Shown here in pieces: positions 44,360-53,901 of a DNA stretch of 64,000 nt. Source of the stretch: Novispirillum itersonii subsp. itersonii ATCC 12639. Its GTDB lineage: Bacteria; Pseudomonadota; Alphaproteobacteria; Rhodospirillales; Rhodospirillaceae. The notes under the pieces are model-generated. The model was not told where the DNA came from and ran no database searches. It saw only the letters and a program-made list of their open reading frames with translations. The stretch covers positions 157,892 through 221,891 of the forward strand of contig NZ_KB907343.1 in assembly GCF_000381985.1 (NCBI RefSeq), in the 5' to 3' direction. The number at the start of each line of letters is the position of its first letter. The first letter of the stretch is position 1. A program made the position numbers and the translations under genes.

Positions 44360-47118
44360 CTCACGGCTCCTTCTGCCGGGGATTTCTTGGGTTTACGGCG
44401 ACGGCGGCGGGCCGTTACCAGTTTTTCCACGCCGTCAACTCCGTCGGCGGATGGCAACGCCGGCACACCGGACGGACGGGGTTTCCGCCGCCGCTTCTTC
44501 CGGGGCGGAAGGCCACCCTCCTCCGTCTGTTCCGATACCGGAGGCGGCGGGGGTGACGGGGGTAACGCCTTCTCCCGCAACTGCTCCTTCAGCAGGGCAA
44601 AGGGGCTGTCCGCCATCGGCCGGGCGCGCCCGGGCCGTGAGGGTTTTCGGGGCGGACGCCCCGCCTGCCCCCGTTCAGCCCGTCCCGGTAGAATCAGAAC
44701 TGCTGAGGCATCAGCCCGGGCAATAAACCCCAGAGCGCTGAGAACATCGGCCACCGCCGCAGCCGGCGCACTGAGAATCGCCAGAGCAGCCCGATCCAGC
44801 GGTGCCTCCTGCGGGGCCACCCCGGTGTCCGGATCGACCCTGTGCTGTCGTAAGGCTGCCCGGGCAGCAGCCGCCAGACGTTCCTGCGCATCCAGACGCA
44901 CCGCCCACCCCCCGGCCAGCGGAAAGCCGATTGCGGCATGGAACGCGGCATCATGCCCGGCCAGCGGGGCGAACAGCATCGCACCATCCCGGATCACCGC
45001 CGGGACCTGACCGGCCGCCACGCCCAGCAGGACCGCCCGCAGTCGCACAGCCGCAGGCTTCAGCAAGGTCGGCACAAAGACCCGCAGGGTGCCGAACCGC
45101 AGACCCAGACGGGTCAGGGCCCGGCGGTCTGCCTCGGTCAGGGTTGCCAGCAGCGGGCGCACAGCCCGTTCCGGGCAGGACCCCAGCCCCTCACGGACCT
45201 GATACAGCACACCCCGGGCCGCTGCCGTCAGCTCCGCCCCGGTCTCATCCAGCAAGGGCGACAACTCTTCCTTCAGGTGGGCAAGAAGCCACTGGCGCAG
45301 CCGCGACCGCACCTGATCGCGCTGGCCACCATCCAGAAAACCATCGCCTGTTACCTCAACATCGGGCCGCAACACCTCCGGCCCCGGCACCAGCCGCGCC
45401 ACCTCAGCCCCCCGCCATAGCAGGCGCCCCTGCGGCGACAGGGCAATCATCTCATCATCCGCCTGTGCCAGATCCTGCACCCGGCGGCTGATCTCCCCCC
45501 GCAGGGCTTTGCTGGCGGCATTCATCACCGCCCGGTCAGCCATCCGGCTTTCCCCCTTTTCGGGGATGAACGTCAGACCTTCCAGGGTGCCGACGGCGTG
45601 GCCTTCCACGCTGACCTGATCGCTGCGCGATACCGAGGCCAGCAACGGCCCGCCCTGCTGCAGACGCTTGGCCAGCACACTGGTCCGCACATCCACAAAG
45701 CGCTGGGTCAGACGGTCATGCAGGGCATCGGAGAGGGAATCCTCAATCCGGCGGGCGGTATCCTGCCAATGCCGGGCATCCTCCAGCCAGTCTGCCCGCT
45801 GACCGACATAGGCCCACACCCGGATCGCGGCGATCCGGTCAATCAGGGTGTGCATATCACCGTCAGTCCGGTCCAGCGCCGCCAGATGCCCGGCAACCCA
45901 ATCGGTCGGCAGGCGGCGGGGGCCGGTGGCCAGATGACGGAAAATCTGTCCCAGCAGGCGTGCATGGTTCTGTGCCGTCAGTTTGCGGAAGTCAGGGATC
46001 TGACAGACATCCCACAGCAGCTTCACCCGGTCGATTCCCCGGGTCAGATCGCGGATATCTGCATCCTGCGCCAGCGTTTCCAGCGCAATCTGGTCATCTG
46101 CCGGACGGGTGCGGATCAGCCCCGGCGTGTCGGAAAGACGGGCCAGCGACCCCAGCAGGGCCTCGACACTGGTGAAGCGCAGATCAGCATTCCGCCAGAA
46201 CAGACCGCGCAGGGGCGGAAACGTATGCTCTTCCACCTGCTCAATCAGATCGGGATCAATCTCACCGGCATCACCGGTGGTCCCGAAGGTGCCGTCGTTC
46301 ATATGCCGTCCGGCCCGCCCGGCAATCTGTGCCACTTCGCTGGAGGTCAGGTCACGCGGCACCCGACCGTCAAATTTGCGCAGAGCGGCAAAGGCCACAT
46401 GGTCAATATCCATGTTCAGCCCCATGCCGATGGCATCCGTCGCAACCAGATACTCAACATCGCCCGACTGATACAGCGCGACCTGAGCATTGCGGGTGCG
46501 CGGGCTAAGGGCCCCCAGCACGACAGCAGCCCCACCGGACTGACGGCGGATCAACTCGGCAATCGAATAAACATCAGCGGAGGAGAACGCCACCACCGCC
46601 GACCGTCGCGGCAGACGGGTCAGCTTGCGCGGCCCGCTATAACTGAGGCTAGAAAACCGGGGCCGGGTCACAAACTCAACCCCCGGCACCAGCTGCCGGA
46701 TCAGCGGGCGGATCGTCTCTGAGCCCAGAAACATCGTCTCGGCCCGCCCCCGCGCCCGCAACAGGCGGTCCGTAAAGATATGGCCCCGGTCAGGGTCGGC
46801 GGCGAGCTGGATCTCGTCAATCGCCAGAAACTCAACGGCCCGGTGCAGGGGCATCGCCTCCACCGTACAGACAAAATACCGGGGATTGGGAGGCAGGATC
46901 TTTTCCTCCCCCGTGATCAGGGCAACCGCCCCTGCCCCCTTGAGCTTGACGATCCGGTCATAGTTTTCCCGCGCCAGCAGCCGCAGCGGAAAACCGATCA
47001 TGCCGCTGGCATGACCCAGCATGCGTTCAATCGCCAGATGGGTTTTGCCGGTGTTGGTCGGACCAAGAACGGCGGTGATCCGGGCATCGGACCCAAGGGA
47101 AGAAACAGAGCTCATCAT
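44356..47118 (-). CDS. SUV3-like DExH RNA helicase
   Basis: A 920-residue helicase. Walker A is 'AVLGPTNTGKTHLAIERML', Walker B 'LAIDEIQLAAD', then 'GSETIRPLI', 'VVAFSSADVY' and the C-terminal helicase motif 'QIAGRAGRHMNDGTFG'. This pattern is that of the mitochondrial SUV3/alphaproteobacterial group. The C-terminal 150 residues are rich in Arg/Lys/Pro ('RKKRRRKPRPSG'), probably an RNA-binding tail. It may act with the S4 protein in RNA or ribosome quality control. Confidence 0.92.
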   Translation of the reverse strand: MMSSVSSLGSDARITAVLGPTNTGKTHLAIERMLGHASGMIGFPLRLLARENYDRIVKLKGAGAVALITGEEKILPPNPRYFVCTVEAMPLHRAVEFLAIDEIQLAADPDRGHIFTDRLLRARGRAETMFLGSETIRPLIRQLVPGVEFVTRPRFSSLSYSGPRKLTRLPRRSAVVAFSSADVYSIAELIRRQSGGAAVVLGALSPRTRNAQVALYQSGDVEYLVATDAIGMGLNMDIDHVAFAALRKFDGRVPRDLTSSEVAQIAGRAGRHMNDGTFGTTGDAGEIDPDLIEQVEEHTFPPLRGLFWRNADLRFTSVEALLGSLARLSDTPGLIRTRPADDQIALETLAQDADIRDLTRGIDRVKLLWDVCQIPDFRKLTAQNHARLLGQIFRHLATGPRRLPTDWVAGHLAALDRTDGDMHTLIDRIAAIRVWAYVGQRADWLEDARHWQDTARRIEDSLSDALHDRLTQRFVDVRTSVLAKRLQQGGPLLASVSRSDQVSVEGHAVGTLEGLTFIPEKGESRMADRAVMNAASKALRGEISRRVQDLAQADDEMIALSPQGRLLWRGAEVARLVPGPEVLRPDVEVTGDGFLDGGQRDQVRSRLRQWLLAHLKEELSPLLDETGAELTAAARGVLYQVREGLGSCPERAVRPLLATLTEADRRALTRLGLRFGTLRVFVPTLLKPAAVRLRAVLLGVAAGQVPAVIRDGAMLFAPLAGHDAAFHAAIGFPLAGGWAVRLDAQERLAAAARAALRQHRVDPDTGVAPQEAPLDRAALAILSAPAAAVADVLSALGFIARADASAVLILPGRAERGQAGRPPRKPSRPGRARPMADSPFALLKEQLREKALPPSPPPPPVSEQTEEGGLPPRKKRRRKPRPSGVPALPSADGVDGVEKLVTARRRRRKPKKSPAEGAVR

Positions 47119-47175
47119 ACCCTATCAGGTCGGGTATCCGGCAGACTTTGGCAAGGGGAAACTCTGTGACGGCGG

Positions 47176-48009
47176 TCAGATCTGCCGCAGGGCCTCGGCC
47201 AGCCGGGCCAGCGGGGCACAGACACTGCGGCTGGCCCGTTTCAGATGACCGCCCGCCTCCTGCCTGAAACCGGCCTGCTGCAGCAGAATGCCCAGCCGCA
47301 GATCATCCAGATCCGGACGGTGCGTGTGGCACTGGCGGACAGCCGCCGCCGTGCTGAAAGCCCCGGAGCGGGGCAGCGGGGCAGGCAGGGTCTGTTCCGG
47401 CACCTGCTCCAGATACAGGGCGGCCCGGCTGTACTGACCATGCAGATACAGCGCGGTCGCCCGCAGCATCAGGGCGGTGGCGGCCTGATCAGGGGCCATA
47501 TCACAGGCCCGCTGTGCCAGATCCGACGCCCGCAGGGCCTCTTCCGCCCAGCTGCGGCGCACGATTTCTTCTGCCGGAAGACTGCGGTAGCGGTGCACCG
47601 CCTCGCTGGCCTGCGTCAGGGCCGCATCGCAACGGGTCTGGGTCAGTTCCGCCAGCCGGGCAGACCCGCCACGGCTGGTCAGGGCCGCCACGGTCTGCCC
47701 GCCTGATACCCCGGATGAAGCCGGTGGAACCACCAGTGAGGCCGTGGCGGACGGGGCCGGGGTGGCCGCCACCGGCGTCACAGCCGGACCAGTGGCCGAA
47801 ACCGGAGTCGTCAGCGGGCGGGTCACCGGCCCGTCAGTGCGCAGGGCCGGGCCCGATGCAGACGGGCCGTCAGCCGCCAGACCGGCCAGCGCATCGGGTG
47901 ACTGCGGAGCCCCCGAACAGGCCCCCAGCATCAGCGCCAGCACCCCGGTCAGGCCTGCCGTGCGCACTGCCCGGGCGGTTCCCGCCGCGCATCGCAGCCA
48001 TACCGTCAT
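47176..48009 (-). CDS. Lipoprotein with Thr/Pro-rich linker, function unknown
   Basis: A 277-residue protein with a lipobox ('LALMLGAC') after a hydrophobic stretch, a linker of about 80 residues rich in Ala, Pro, Thr and Ser, and a helical C-terminal half with 'AEEALRASDLAQRACDM' and 'ALMLRATALYLHGQYSRAAL', which looks TPR-like. ATG 48009 has GAGGGG nine bases upstream and lies 13 bp after the yejF stop, so it is probably cotranscribed with yejABEF. No family is recognised. Confidence 0.72.
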   Translation of the reverse strand: MTVWLRCAAGTARAVRTAGLTGVLALMLGACSGAPQSPDALAGLAADGPSASGPALRTDGPVTRPLTTPVSATGPAVTPVAATPAPSATASLVVPPASSGVSGGQTVAALTSRGGSARLAELTQTRCDAALTQASEAVHRYRSLPAEEIVRRSWAEEALRASDLAQRACDMAPDQAATALMLRATALYLHGQYSRAALYLEQVPEQTLPAPLPRSGAFSTAAAVRQCHTHRPDLDDLRLGILLQQAGFRQEAGGHLKRASRSVCAPLARLAEALRQI

Positions 48010-48022
48010 CTGAGATCCCCTC

Positions 48023-49672
48023 TTATAACCCTGATCCGGCATCCTGATCCGGGAATGCCGCAGCCAGCAGCGCCCGGGTATACGGGTGACGCGGGGCCGC
48101 GAACACCGCCTCGGTTTCGCCGTCCTCCATCACCTCGCCCCCGCGCATCACTAGCAAACGGTGGGCCAGTACCCGCACCACACGCAAATCGTGGCTGATG
48201 AACAGGTACGTCAGACGGTAACGCCGCTGCAAGTCCCGCAGAAGGGAAATAATCTGCGCCTGTACGGTCAGGTCCAGCGCACTGGTCGGCTCATCCAGCA
48301 CAATCAGGCGCGGACGCAGGATCAACGCCCGGGCAATCGAGATCCGCTGGCGCTGGCCGCCGGAAAACTCATGCGGATACCGGTCCTGACTGTCGGTTGG
48401 CAGCCCCACCTCTTCCAGCACGGCCGCCACCTGCGCCCGGATCTCGGCTTCGGGCAGGGGGTCATGCAGGCGCAGGCCTTCAGCAATGATCTCGCCGACG
48501 CTCATCCGCGGGCTGAGGGACCCAAACGGATCCTGAAACACCACCTGCATATCCCGGCGCAGGGCCCGCAGGGCCGGACGGGGCAAGGTCATCAGATCAG
48601 ACCCGGCGAATACCGCGCGCCCGCCCAGATCCCCCTGCACCAGCCGCAGCAGGGCCAGAGCCAGTGTGGTTTTTCCTGACCCGGATTCGCCGACCACCCC
48701 CAGAGTCTCGCCCTGCCGCAGCCGGAACGAGACGCCGTTGACGGCACGGATATGGTCGGTCACCCGGCGGAACAGCCCCCCCCGCACGGGAAACCACACC
48801 TTCAGGGTTTCCACCGCCAGAACATCTTCCGCATCCTCCGCCACCGGCACCGGCTGGCCGGACGGGTGCGAAGCCAGAAGATGGCGGGTATAGGCATGCT
48901 GCGGATCGGCAAACAGGGCAGCGGTGTCGCCGCTTTCAACAATCTGCCCCCCCTTCATCACACAGACCCGCCCGGCAAACTGGCGGACCAGTGTCAGATC
49001 GTGGGTAATGAACAGCACCGCCATCCCGATCCGCCGCTGCAGATCCCGCAACAGATCAAGGATCTGCGCCTGAATTGTCACATCCAGCGCCGTCGTCGGC
49101 TCGTCTGCGATCAGCAGATCGGGGGAATTGGCCAGCGCCATGGCAATCATGACCCGCTGGCGCTGCCCACCGGAGAGTTCATGCGGCAGGGCATTCAGCC
49201 GTTTTTCTGGGTTTGGCAGGCCGACCAGCGTCAACAGCTCCACCACCCGGGCCCGCAGGGCCGGACCACGCAGCGGCTGATGCAGACTGACCGCTTCCTC
49301 CACCTGCTGCCCGATGCTGTGCAGCGGGTTCAGGCTGGTCATCGGCTCCTGAAACACCATACCGACACGATTGCCACGCACCGTCTGCAGCACCGGCAAC
49401 GCCGCCCCGACCATCTCCGTTCCCAGAACGGAAACGCTCCCTGACAGGGTAACACCAGACGGCGGGAGGAGTTGCAGCACCGACAGGGCGGTCACCGATT
49501 TCCCGGATCCGGACTCCCCGACCAGCGCCAGCGTCTCGCCGCGCCGAATCGTAAAACTGACATCCCGCACCGCCTGCACGCCGGACCGGAAAGTCACCGA
49601 CAGGCCGGACACCGACAGCACGGTCTCCCCACCATCCCCACCGAAAGCGGACGGAAAAACAGAAGAAGTCAT
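48023..49672 (-). CDS. yejF: Peptide ABC transporter ATPase with two nucleotide-binding domains
   Basis: A 549-residue fused ATPase: two copies of Walker A ('[13 protein letters not shown]', about 50; '[13 protein letters not shown]', about 340), two signature LSGGQ-type motifs ('[13 protein letters not shown]', '[13 protein letters not shown]') and two Walker B segments. Such double-domain ATPases pair with YejB/YejE for uptake of microcin C-like and host-defence peptides in enterics and other proteobacteria. ATG 49672 has GAGGAG upstream. The yejE stop lies just upstream. Confidence 0.95.
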   Translation of the reverse strand: MTSSVFPSAFGGDGGETVLSVSGLSVTFRSGVQAVRDVSFTIRRGETLALVGESGSGKSVTALSVLQLLPPSGVTLSGSVSVLGTEMVGAALPVLQTVRGNRVGMVFQEPMTSLNPLHSIGQQVEEAVSLHQPLRGPALRARVVELLTLVGLPNPEKRLNALPHELSGGQRQRVMIAMALANSPDLLIADEPTTALDVTIQAQILDLLRDLQRRIGMAVLFITHDLTLVRQFAGRVCVMKGGQIVESGDTAALFADPQHAYTRHLLASHPSGQPVPVAEDAEDVLAVETLKVWFPVRGGLFRRVTDHIRAVNGVSFRLRQGETLGVVGESGSGKTTLALALLRLVQGDLGGRAVFAGSDLMTLPRPALRALRRDMQVVFQDPFGSLSPRMSVGEIIAEGLRLHDPLPEAEIRAQVAAVLEEVGLPTDSQDRYPHEFSGGQRQRISIARALILRPRLIVLDEPTSALDLTVQAQIISLLRDLQRRYRLTYLFISHDLRVVRVLAHRLLVMRGGEVMEDGETEAVFAAPRHPYTRALLAAAFPDQDAGSGL

Positions 49673-49682
49673 TCCGGGCTCC

Positions 49683-50714
49683 TCAGCGCAGGGTCTTGCG
49701 GGGATCGAAGGCATCGCGCACCGCTTCGCCGATAAACACCAGCAGGGTCAGCAGCGCTGCCAGCACCACAAAGCCGGTGATCCCCAGCCAGGGGGCCTGT
49801 AAGTTTTCCTTGCCCTGACTGAGCAATTCGCCAAGGGATGCAGACCCCGGCGGCATCCCCAGACCTAGAAAATCAAGGGCTGTCAACGACACCAGAGAGC
49901 CCGACAGGATGAAGGGGGCAAAAGTAAAGGTCGCCACCATGGCATTGGGCAGCACATGGCGCAGCAGGATCCGCCCTTCCGGCAGGCCCAGCGCCCGCGC
50001 TGCCCGCACATAATCCAGTGAACGGGCACGCAGCACCTCGGCCCGGACAAGGCCGACCAGAGCCGTCCAGGAAAACAGCAACAGCACGATCAGCAGGGTC
50101 CAGAAGCCCGGCACAATGATGCTGGAAACGATGATCAGGATGAACAGCTGTGGCAATCCGCCCCAGATCTCCAGAAACCGCTGCCCCAGCAGATCCAGCC
50201 ATCCCCCGAAAAACCCCTGAACCGCCCCGGCCAGAATACCGATCACCGACGATGCCACGGTCAGCACCAGCCCGAACAGCACCGACAGCCGGAAGCCATA
50301 GAGCAGCCGGGCCAGCACATCCCGGCCCTGATCGTCGGTCCCCAGCGGGTTCTCCAGCGATGGCGGACTGGGTGCAGGCTGCTGCAGGGTAAAATTGACT
50401 GTCTGGGCAGAAAACCGCACCGGCGGCCATAAAATCCAGCCTTTTTCCTCGATCAGCCCCTGCACCTCCGGGTCACGGTAATCAGCCGGGGTCGGAAAAA
50501 TCCCGCCAAAGGTGGTTTCCGGATACTCCTTCAGCACCGGGGCATACAGGCCCCCGTCATAGCCCACCAGAATCGGGCGGTCGTTGGCGATCACCTCAGC
50601 CAGCAGGCTGACCACGAACAGGGTGCTGAAAATCCACAGGCTCCACCAGCCCCGACGGTTAGCCCGGAACGCATCAAGACGGCGCTGCCACAGCGGAGAA
50701 AGACGTCCTGCCAT
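49683..50714 (-). CDS. yejE: Peptide ABC transporter permease
   Basis: A 343-residue membrane protein of the BPD_transp_1 family with about six hydrophobic segments and the EAA loop 'YVRAARALGLPEGRILLRHV'. The N-terminus carries an extra periplasmic stretch ('PEVQGLIEEKGWILWPPVRF') as in YejE. The yejB stop runs into its start (TAAAATG), so the two are coupled. Confidence 0.94.
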   Translation of the reverse strand: MAGRLSPLWQRRLDAFRANRRGWWSLWIFSTLFVVSLLAEVIANDRPILVGYDGGLYAPVLKEYPETTFGGIFPTPADYRDPEVQGLIEEKGWILWPPVRFSAQTVNFTLQQPAPSPPSLENPLGTDDQGRDVLARLLYGFRLSVLFGLVLTVASSVIGILAGAVQGFFGGWLDLLGQRFLEIWGGLPQLFILIIVSSIIVPGFWTLLIVLLLFSWTALVGLVRAEVLRARSLDYVRAARALGLPEGRILLRHVLPNAMVATFTFAPFILSGSLVSLTALDFLGLGMPPGSASLGELLSQGKENLQAPWLGITGFVVLAALLTLLVFIGEAVRDAFDPRKTLR

Positions 50715-50715
50715 T

Positions 50716-51813
50716 TTAACGGGCCTCGAAATCAATACGCGGATCAACCAGATGATAGGTCACATCGCTGACCAGATTGAGCAGAAGCCCGATCAGGCCA
50801 AAGATATACAGGGTGCCGAACATCACCGGATAATCGCGGTTGGTGACCGCCTCAAACCCCAGAAGCCCCAGCCCGTCGAGCGAGAAAATCACCTCAATCA
50901 GCACGCTGCCGGTAAACAGCATACCAACCAGCGCCGCCGGGAATCCGGCAATAATCAGCAGCATGGCATTGCGGAACACATGGCGGTACAGCACCCCACG
51001 CTCGCTGACACCCTTGGCGCGGGCGGTCACGACATACTGCTTGGTGATTTCTTCCAGAAATGAGTTTTTGGTCAGCAGGGTCAGACTGGCGAACCCACCG
51101 ATCACCATCGCCGTCACCGGCAGCGCCAGATGCCACAGATAATCCAGCACCTGCCCGACGGCAGAAAGCTGGTCAAAATCATCCGACGTCAGACCGCGCA
51201 GGGGGAACAGGGTCAGATACCGCCCCCCGGCAAGCAGCACCACCAGCAGGATGGCGAACAGGAACCCCGGAATCGCATAGCCGATAATCACCACCCAACT
51301 GGAAATCACGTCAAAGCGGCTGCCATCACGCACGGCCTTCCAGATCCCCAGCGGGACAGAGACCAGATAAATAATCAGGGTGGAGGCGATGCCGAGCGAC
51401 ATCGACACCGGCAATTTTTCCAGCACCAGATCCGTGACTTTCTGCGAACGGTAAAAGCTTTCCCCCAGATCAAACCGCAGATAATCGCCCAGCATTTTCA
51501 GATAGCGCTCATGCAGAGGCTTATCGAACCCGAACTGAGCCTCAATCTGCCGGATAAACTCGGGATCCAGCCCCTGCCGCCCGCGATAGGCAGAGCCGCT
51601 TTTGTCAGTCGGGGACGGGGCAGACGCCACCTCGCCCTGCCCGGCAGCTCCGCTCAGACGGCTAAGGGCATCGGTGCCGCCGCCTTCCAGCTTGGCCAGC
51701 ATCAGATCGACCGGCCCGCCGGGGGCAAGCTGGGCGATGAAGAAATTGACCGTCAGGATCCCCACAAGCGTCAGGGGGATCAGCAGCAGCCGCCGCAGGA
51801 TATAGGCACCCAT
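50716..51813 (-). CDS. yejB: Peptide ABC transporter permease
   Basis: A 365-residue permease. The N-terminal membrane segment '[20 protein letters not shown]' is typical of YejB/OppB, and the EAA loop '[20 protein letters not shown]' is near residue 250. A Gly/Ser-rich insert follows the first segment. It lies 27 bp after yejA. Confidence 0.94.
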   Translation of the reverse strand: MGAYILRRLLLIPLTLVGILTVNFFIAQLAPGGPVDLMLAKLEGGGTDALSRLSGAAGQGEVASAPSPTDKSGSAYRGRQGLDPEFIRQIEAQFGFDKPLHERYLKMLGDYLRFDLGESFYRSQKVTDLVLEKLPVSMSLGIASTLIIYLVSVPLGIWKAVRDGSRFDVISSWVVIIGYAIPGFLFAILLVVLLAGGRYLTLFPLRGLTSDDFDQLSAVGQVLDYLWHLALPVTAMVIGGFASLTLLTKNSFLEEITKQYVVTARAKGVSERGVLYRHVFRNAMLLIIAGFPAALVGMLFTGSVLIEVIFSLDGLGLLGFEAVTNRDYPVMFGTLYIFGLIGLLLNLVSDVTYHLVDPRIDFEAR

Positions 51814-51840
51814 CGTGTCGCCGCCCTCACCATTCGCCGC

Positions 51841-53712
51841 TTACTGCGGTTTGGCCCACCACGTCATCAGGTCCACGCCCTTGTCAGGCACCACATCGGG
51901 CATGCCGAAACGGTCCCACCACGCCAGACGGGTCGCCGGAAAATGCCAGTGCGGCACCACCAGATAAGACCACTGCAGCACCCGGTCGAGGGCCCGGGTG
52001 GCGGTGATCAGCTCTTCCCGGGTCTGGGCCTTGACCACCGCATCAATCAGGGCATCCACCGCCGGGTTTTTAAGACCGGCGATATTGCGTGACCCCGGCT
52101 GATCCGCTGCCGCCGATCCCCAGAATTCGCGCTGCTCATTGCCCGGCGACATCGACTGCCCCCAGACCATCACCACCATGTCGAAATCATAGGACTTCAC
52201 CCGGTTCTGATACTGCGCGGCATCAACAGTGCGGACGGTGGCGGTGATGCCCAGCCGCTTCAGGTTCTGCACATAGGGCAGCACCACCCGCTCGAAGGTG
52301 GGGGAACCCAGCAGGATTTCAAACGACATCGCCTTGCCGGTCTTGGCATTGGTCAGAACGCCGTTTTTGACATCCCAGCCGGCCTGCTGCAGCAGATCAA
52401 GCGCATACCGCAGATTGGCCCGCTGCGACCCGGTTCCTTCCGTGGTCGGCGGCATATAGATCTTGGTGAACACTTCCTCGGGGATTTTACCCCGCCACGG
52501 GGCCAGCAGCTTCAGTTCCTCCGGCGACGGCAGGCCGGTCGCCGCCAGCTCCGAATTGTCGAAGTAGCTGCGGGTCCGGGTGTACTGGCCGTAGAACAGG
52601 TTCTGGTTGGCCCATTCAAAATCAAAAGCGTACCCAAGAGCCTCACGCACACGGGGATCTTCAAACACCGGGCGGCGCTGGTTGAACACAAAGCCCTGCA
52701 TGCCGGACGGCATATGGTTTTCAAACAGCTTCAGCCTGACCTTGCCCTCAGCGCGGGCCGGAAACTCGTAGGCCGTAGCCCACTGCTTGGCGACACCCTC
52801 AGTCCGCAGGTCATAGGCCCCGGCCTTGAACGCCTCCAGCGCCACGGTTTCATCGCGGAACACGTCATAGCGGATTTCGTCGAAGTTATACTGCCCCTTG
52901 ACGACGGCCAGATCCTTCGCCCACCAGTCCTTCACGCGTTCGTAGACCACATAGCGCCCGGCCTCGAAAGCCTTGACGCGGTACGGGCCACTGCCGACCG
53001 GCGCATCCAGCGTACTGGCGCTGAAATCGCGGGTCTTCCAATACGCTTTGGACAACACCGGCATCTGGCCGAGAATCAGCGGCAGTTCACGGTTATCGGC
53101 CCCGTCAAAGGTGAAGCGCACCTTCAGCGGGCCCTCGGCCTCAACCTTGGTGACATTGGCGTAATACAGCCGGTAGAACGGATCCCCTTTTTCCCGCAGG
53201 GTATTGAAGGAAAAGACCACATCCTCCGCCGTTACCGGCGTGCCGTCATGAAAGCGGGCCTGCTTCCGCAGAGTAAAGGCCACCCACGCCCGGTTTTCCG
53301 GCGCCTCAATGGTCTCAGCCAGCAGGCCGTATTCGCTGAAAGCCTCATCGGCGGCAGAGACCAGAAGAGTATCAAACAGCATGCCGACACCGGGGGCCGG
53401 AGTCCCCTTGACGACGAAGGCATTAAAGCTGTCAAACCCCCCGAGAGAATACATCTTCAGGGTGCCGCCCTTGGGGGCCGCAGGATTCACATAATCAAAG
53501 TGGTGAAAACCCGCCGGATATTTCAGGGCCCCGTGCATGGCAATCCCATGCGAGACCGTTACGGCAGACCCCGGCACCGCCACATCGACAGGCGGCGCGG
53601 CTGAAACGTTGCCTCCTGCCGGGGCCTGAGCCCATCCCGGTGCAACCAGAGTCGCGAGAACCGGAAAAGCCAACAGACATCCGCGGACCACGGCGGCAAA
53701 GCGACAGGTCAT
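51841..53712 (-). CDS. yejA: Peptide ABC transporter substrate-binding protein
   Basis: A 623-residue family 5 solute-binding protein with a signal peptide ('FPVLATLVAPGWAQA'). 'AMHGALKYPAGFHHFDYVNP' and 'PKGGTLKMYSLGGFDSFN' match YejA/OppA-like proteins, and 'LRKQARFHDGTPVTAEDVVF' is a further family block. ATG 53712 is preferred over a long N-terminal extension. It is the first gene of yejABEF. Confidence 0.93.
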   Translation of the reverse strand: MTCRFAAVVRGCLLAFPVLATLVAPGWAQAPAGGNVSAAPPVDVAVPGSAVTVSHGIAMHGALKYPAGFHHFDYVNPAAPKGGTLKMYSLGGFDSFNAFVVKGTPAPGVGMLFDTLLVSAADEAFSEYGLLAETIEAPENRAWVAFTLRKQARFHDGTPVTAEDVVFSFNTLREKGDPFYRLYYANVTKVEAEGPLKVRFTFDGADNRELPLILGQMPVLSKAYWKTRDFSASTLDAPVGSGPYRVKAFEAGRYVVYERVKDWWAKDLAVVKGQYNFDEIRYDVFRDETVALEAFKAGAYDLRTEGVAKQWATAYEFPARAEGKVRLKLFENHMPSGMQGFVFNQRRPVFEDPRVREALGYAFDFEWANQNLFYGQYTRTRSYFDNSELAATGLPSPEELKLLAPWRGKIPEEVFTKIYMPPTTEGTGSQRANLRYALDLLQQAGWDVKNGVLTNAKTGKAMSFEILLGSPTFERVVLPYVQNLKRLGITATVRTVDAAQYQNRVKSYDFDMVVMVWGQSMSPGNEQREFWGSAAADQPGSRNIAGLKNPAVDALIDAVVKAQTREELITATRALDRVLQWSYLVVPHWHFPATRLAWWDRFGMPDVVPDKGVDLMTWWAKPQ

Positions 53713-53901
53713 CAGCCTTAACACTCCTGACAGAAAAAAGATTGTTCCTCTGAAACCGCGTCCAGCAGGATTCCGACGGTTACAGCACTCTATAGCAGCA
53801 TTGTGGGGAGGACCCCCCACAGAATCAAGGGAACAGGCAGCCTGACCCGGCAGGAAGGGCAGATTTCCGGAAGAATACCGGGGGTTTTCTGCCCGCTGCC
53901 G

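Noticed and set aside
53858..53896. GGGCAGA/TCTGCCC pairing behind the ExeA-like gene as a terminator
   Set aside because: Long loop and no T-run; too weak to annotate.
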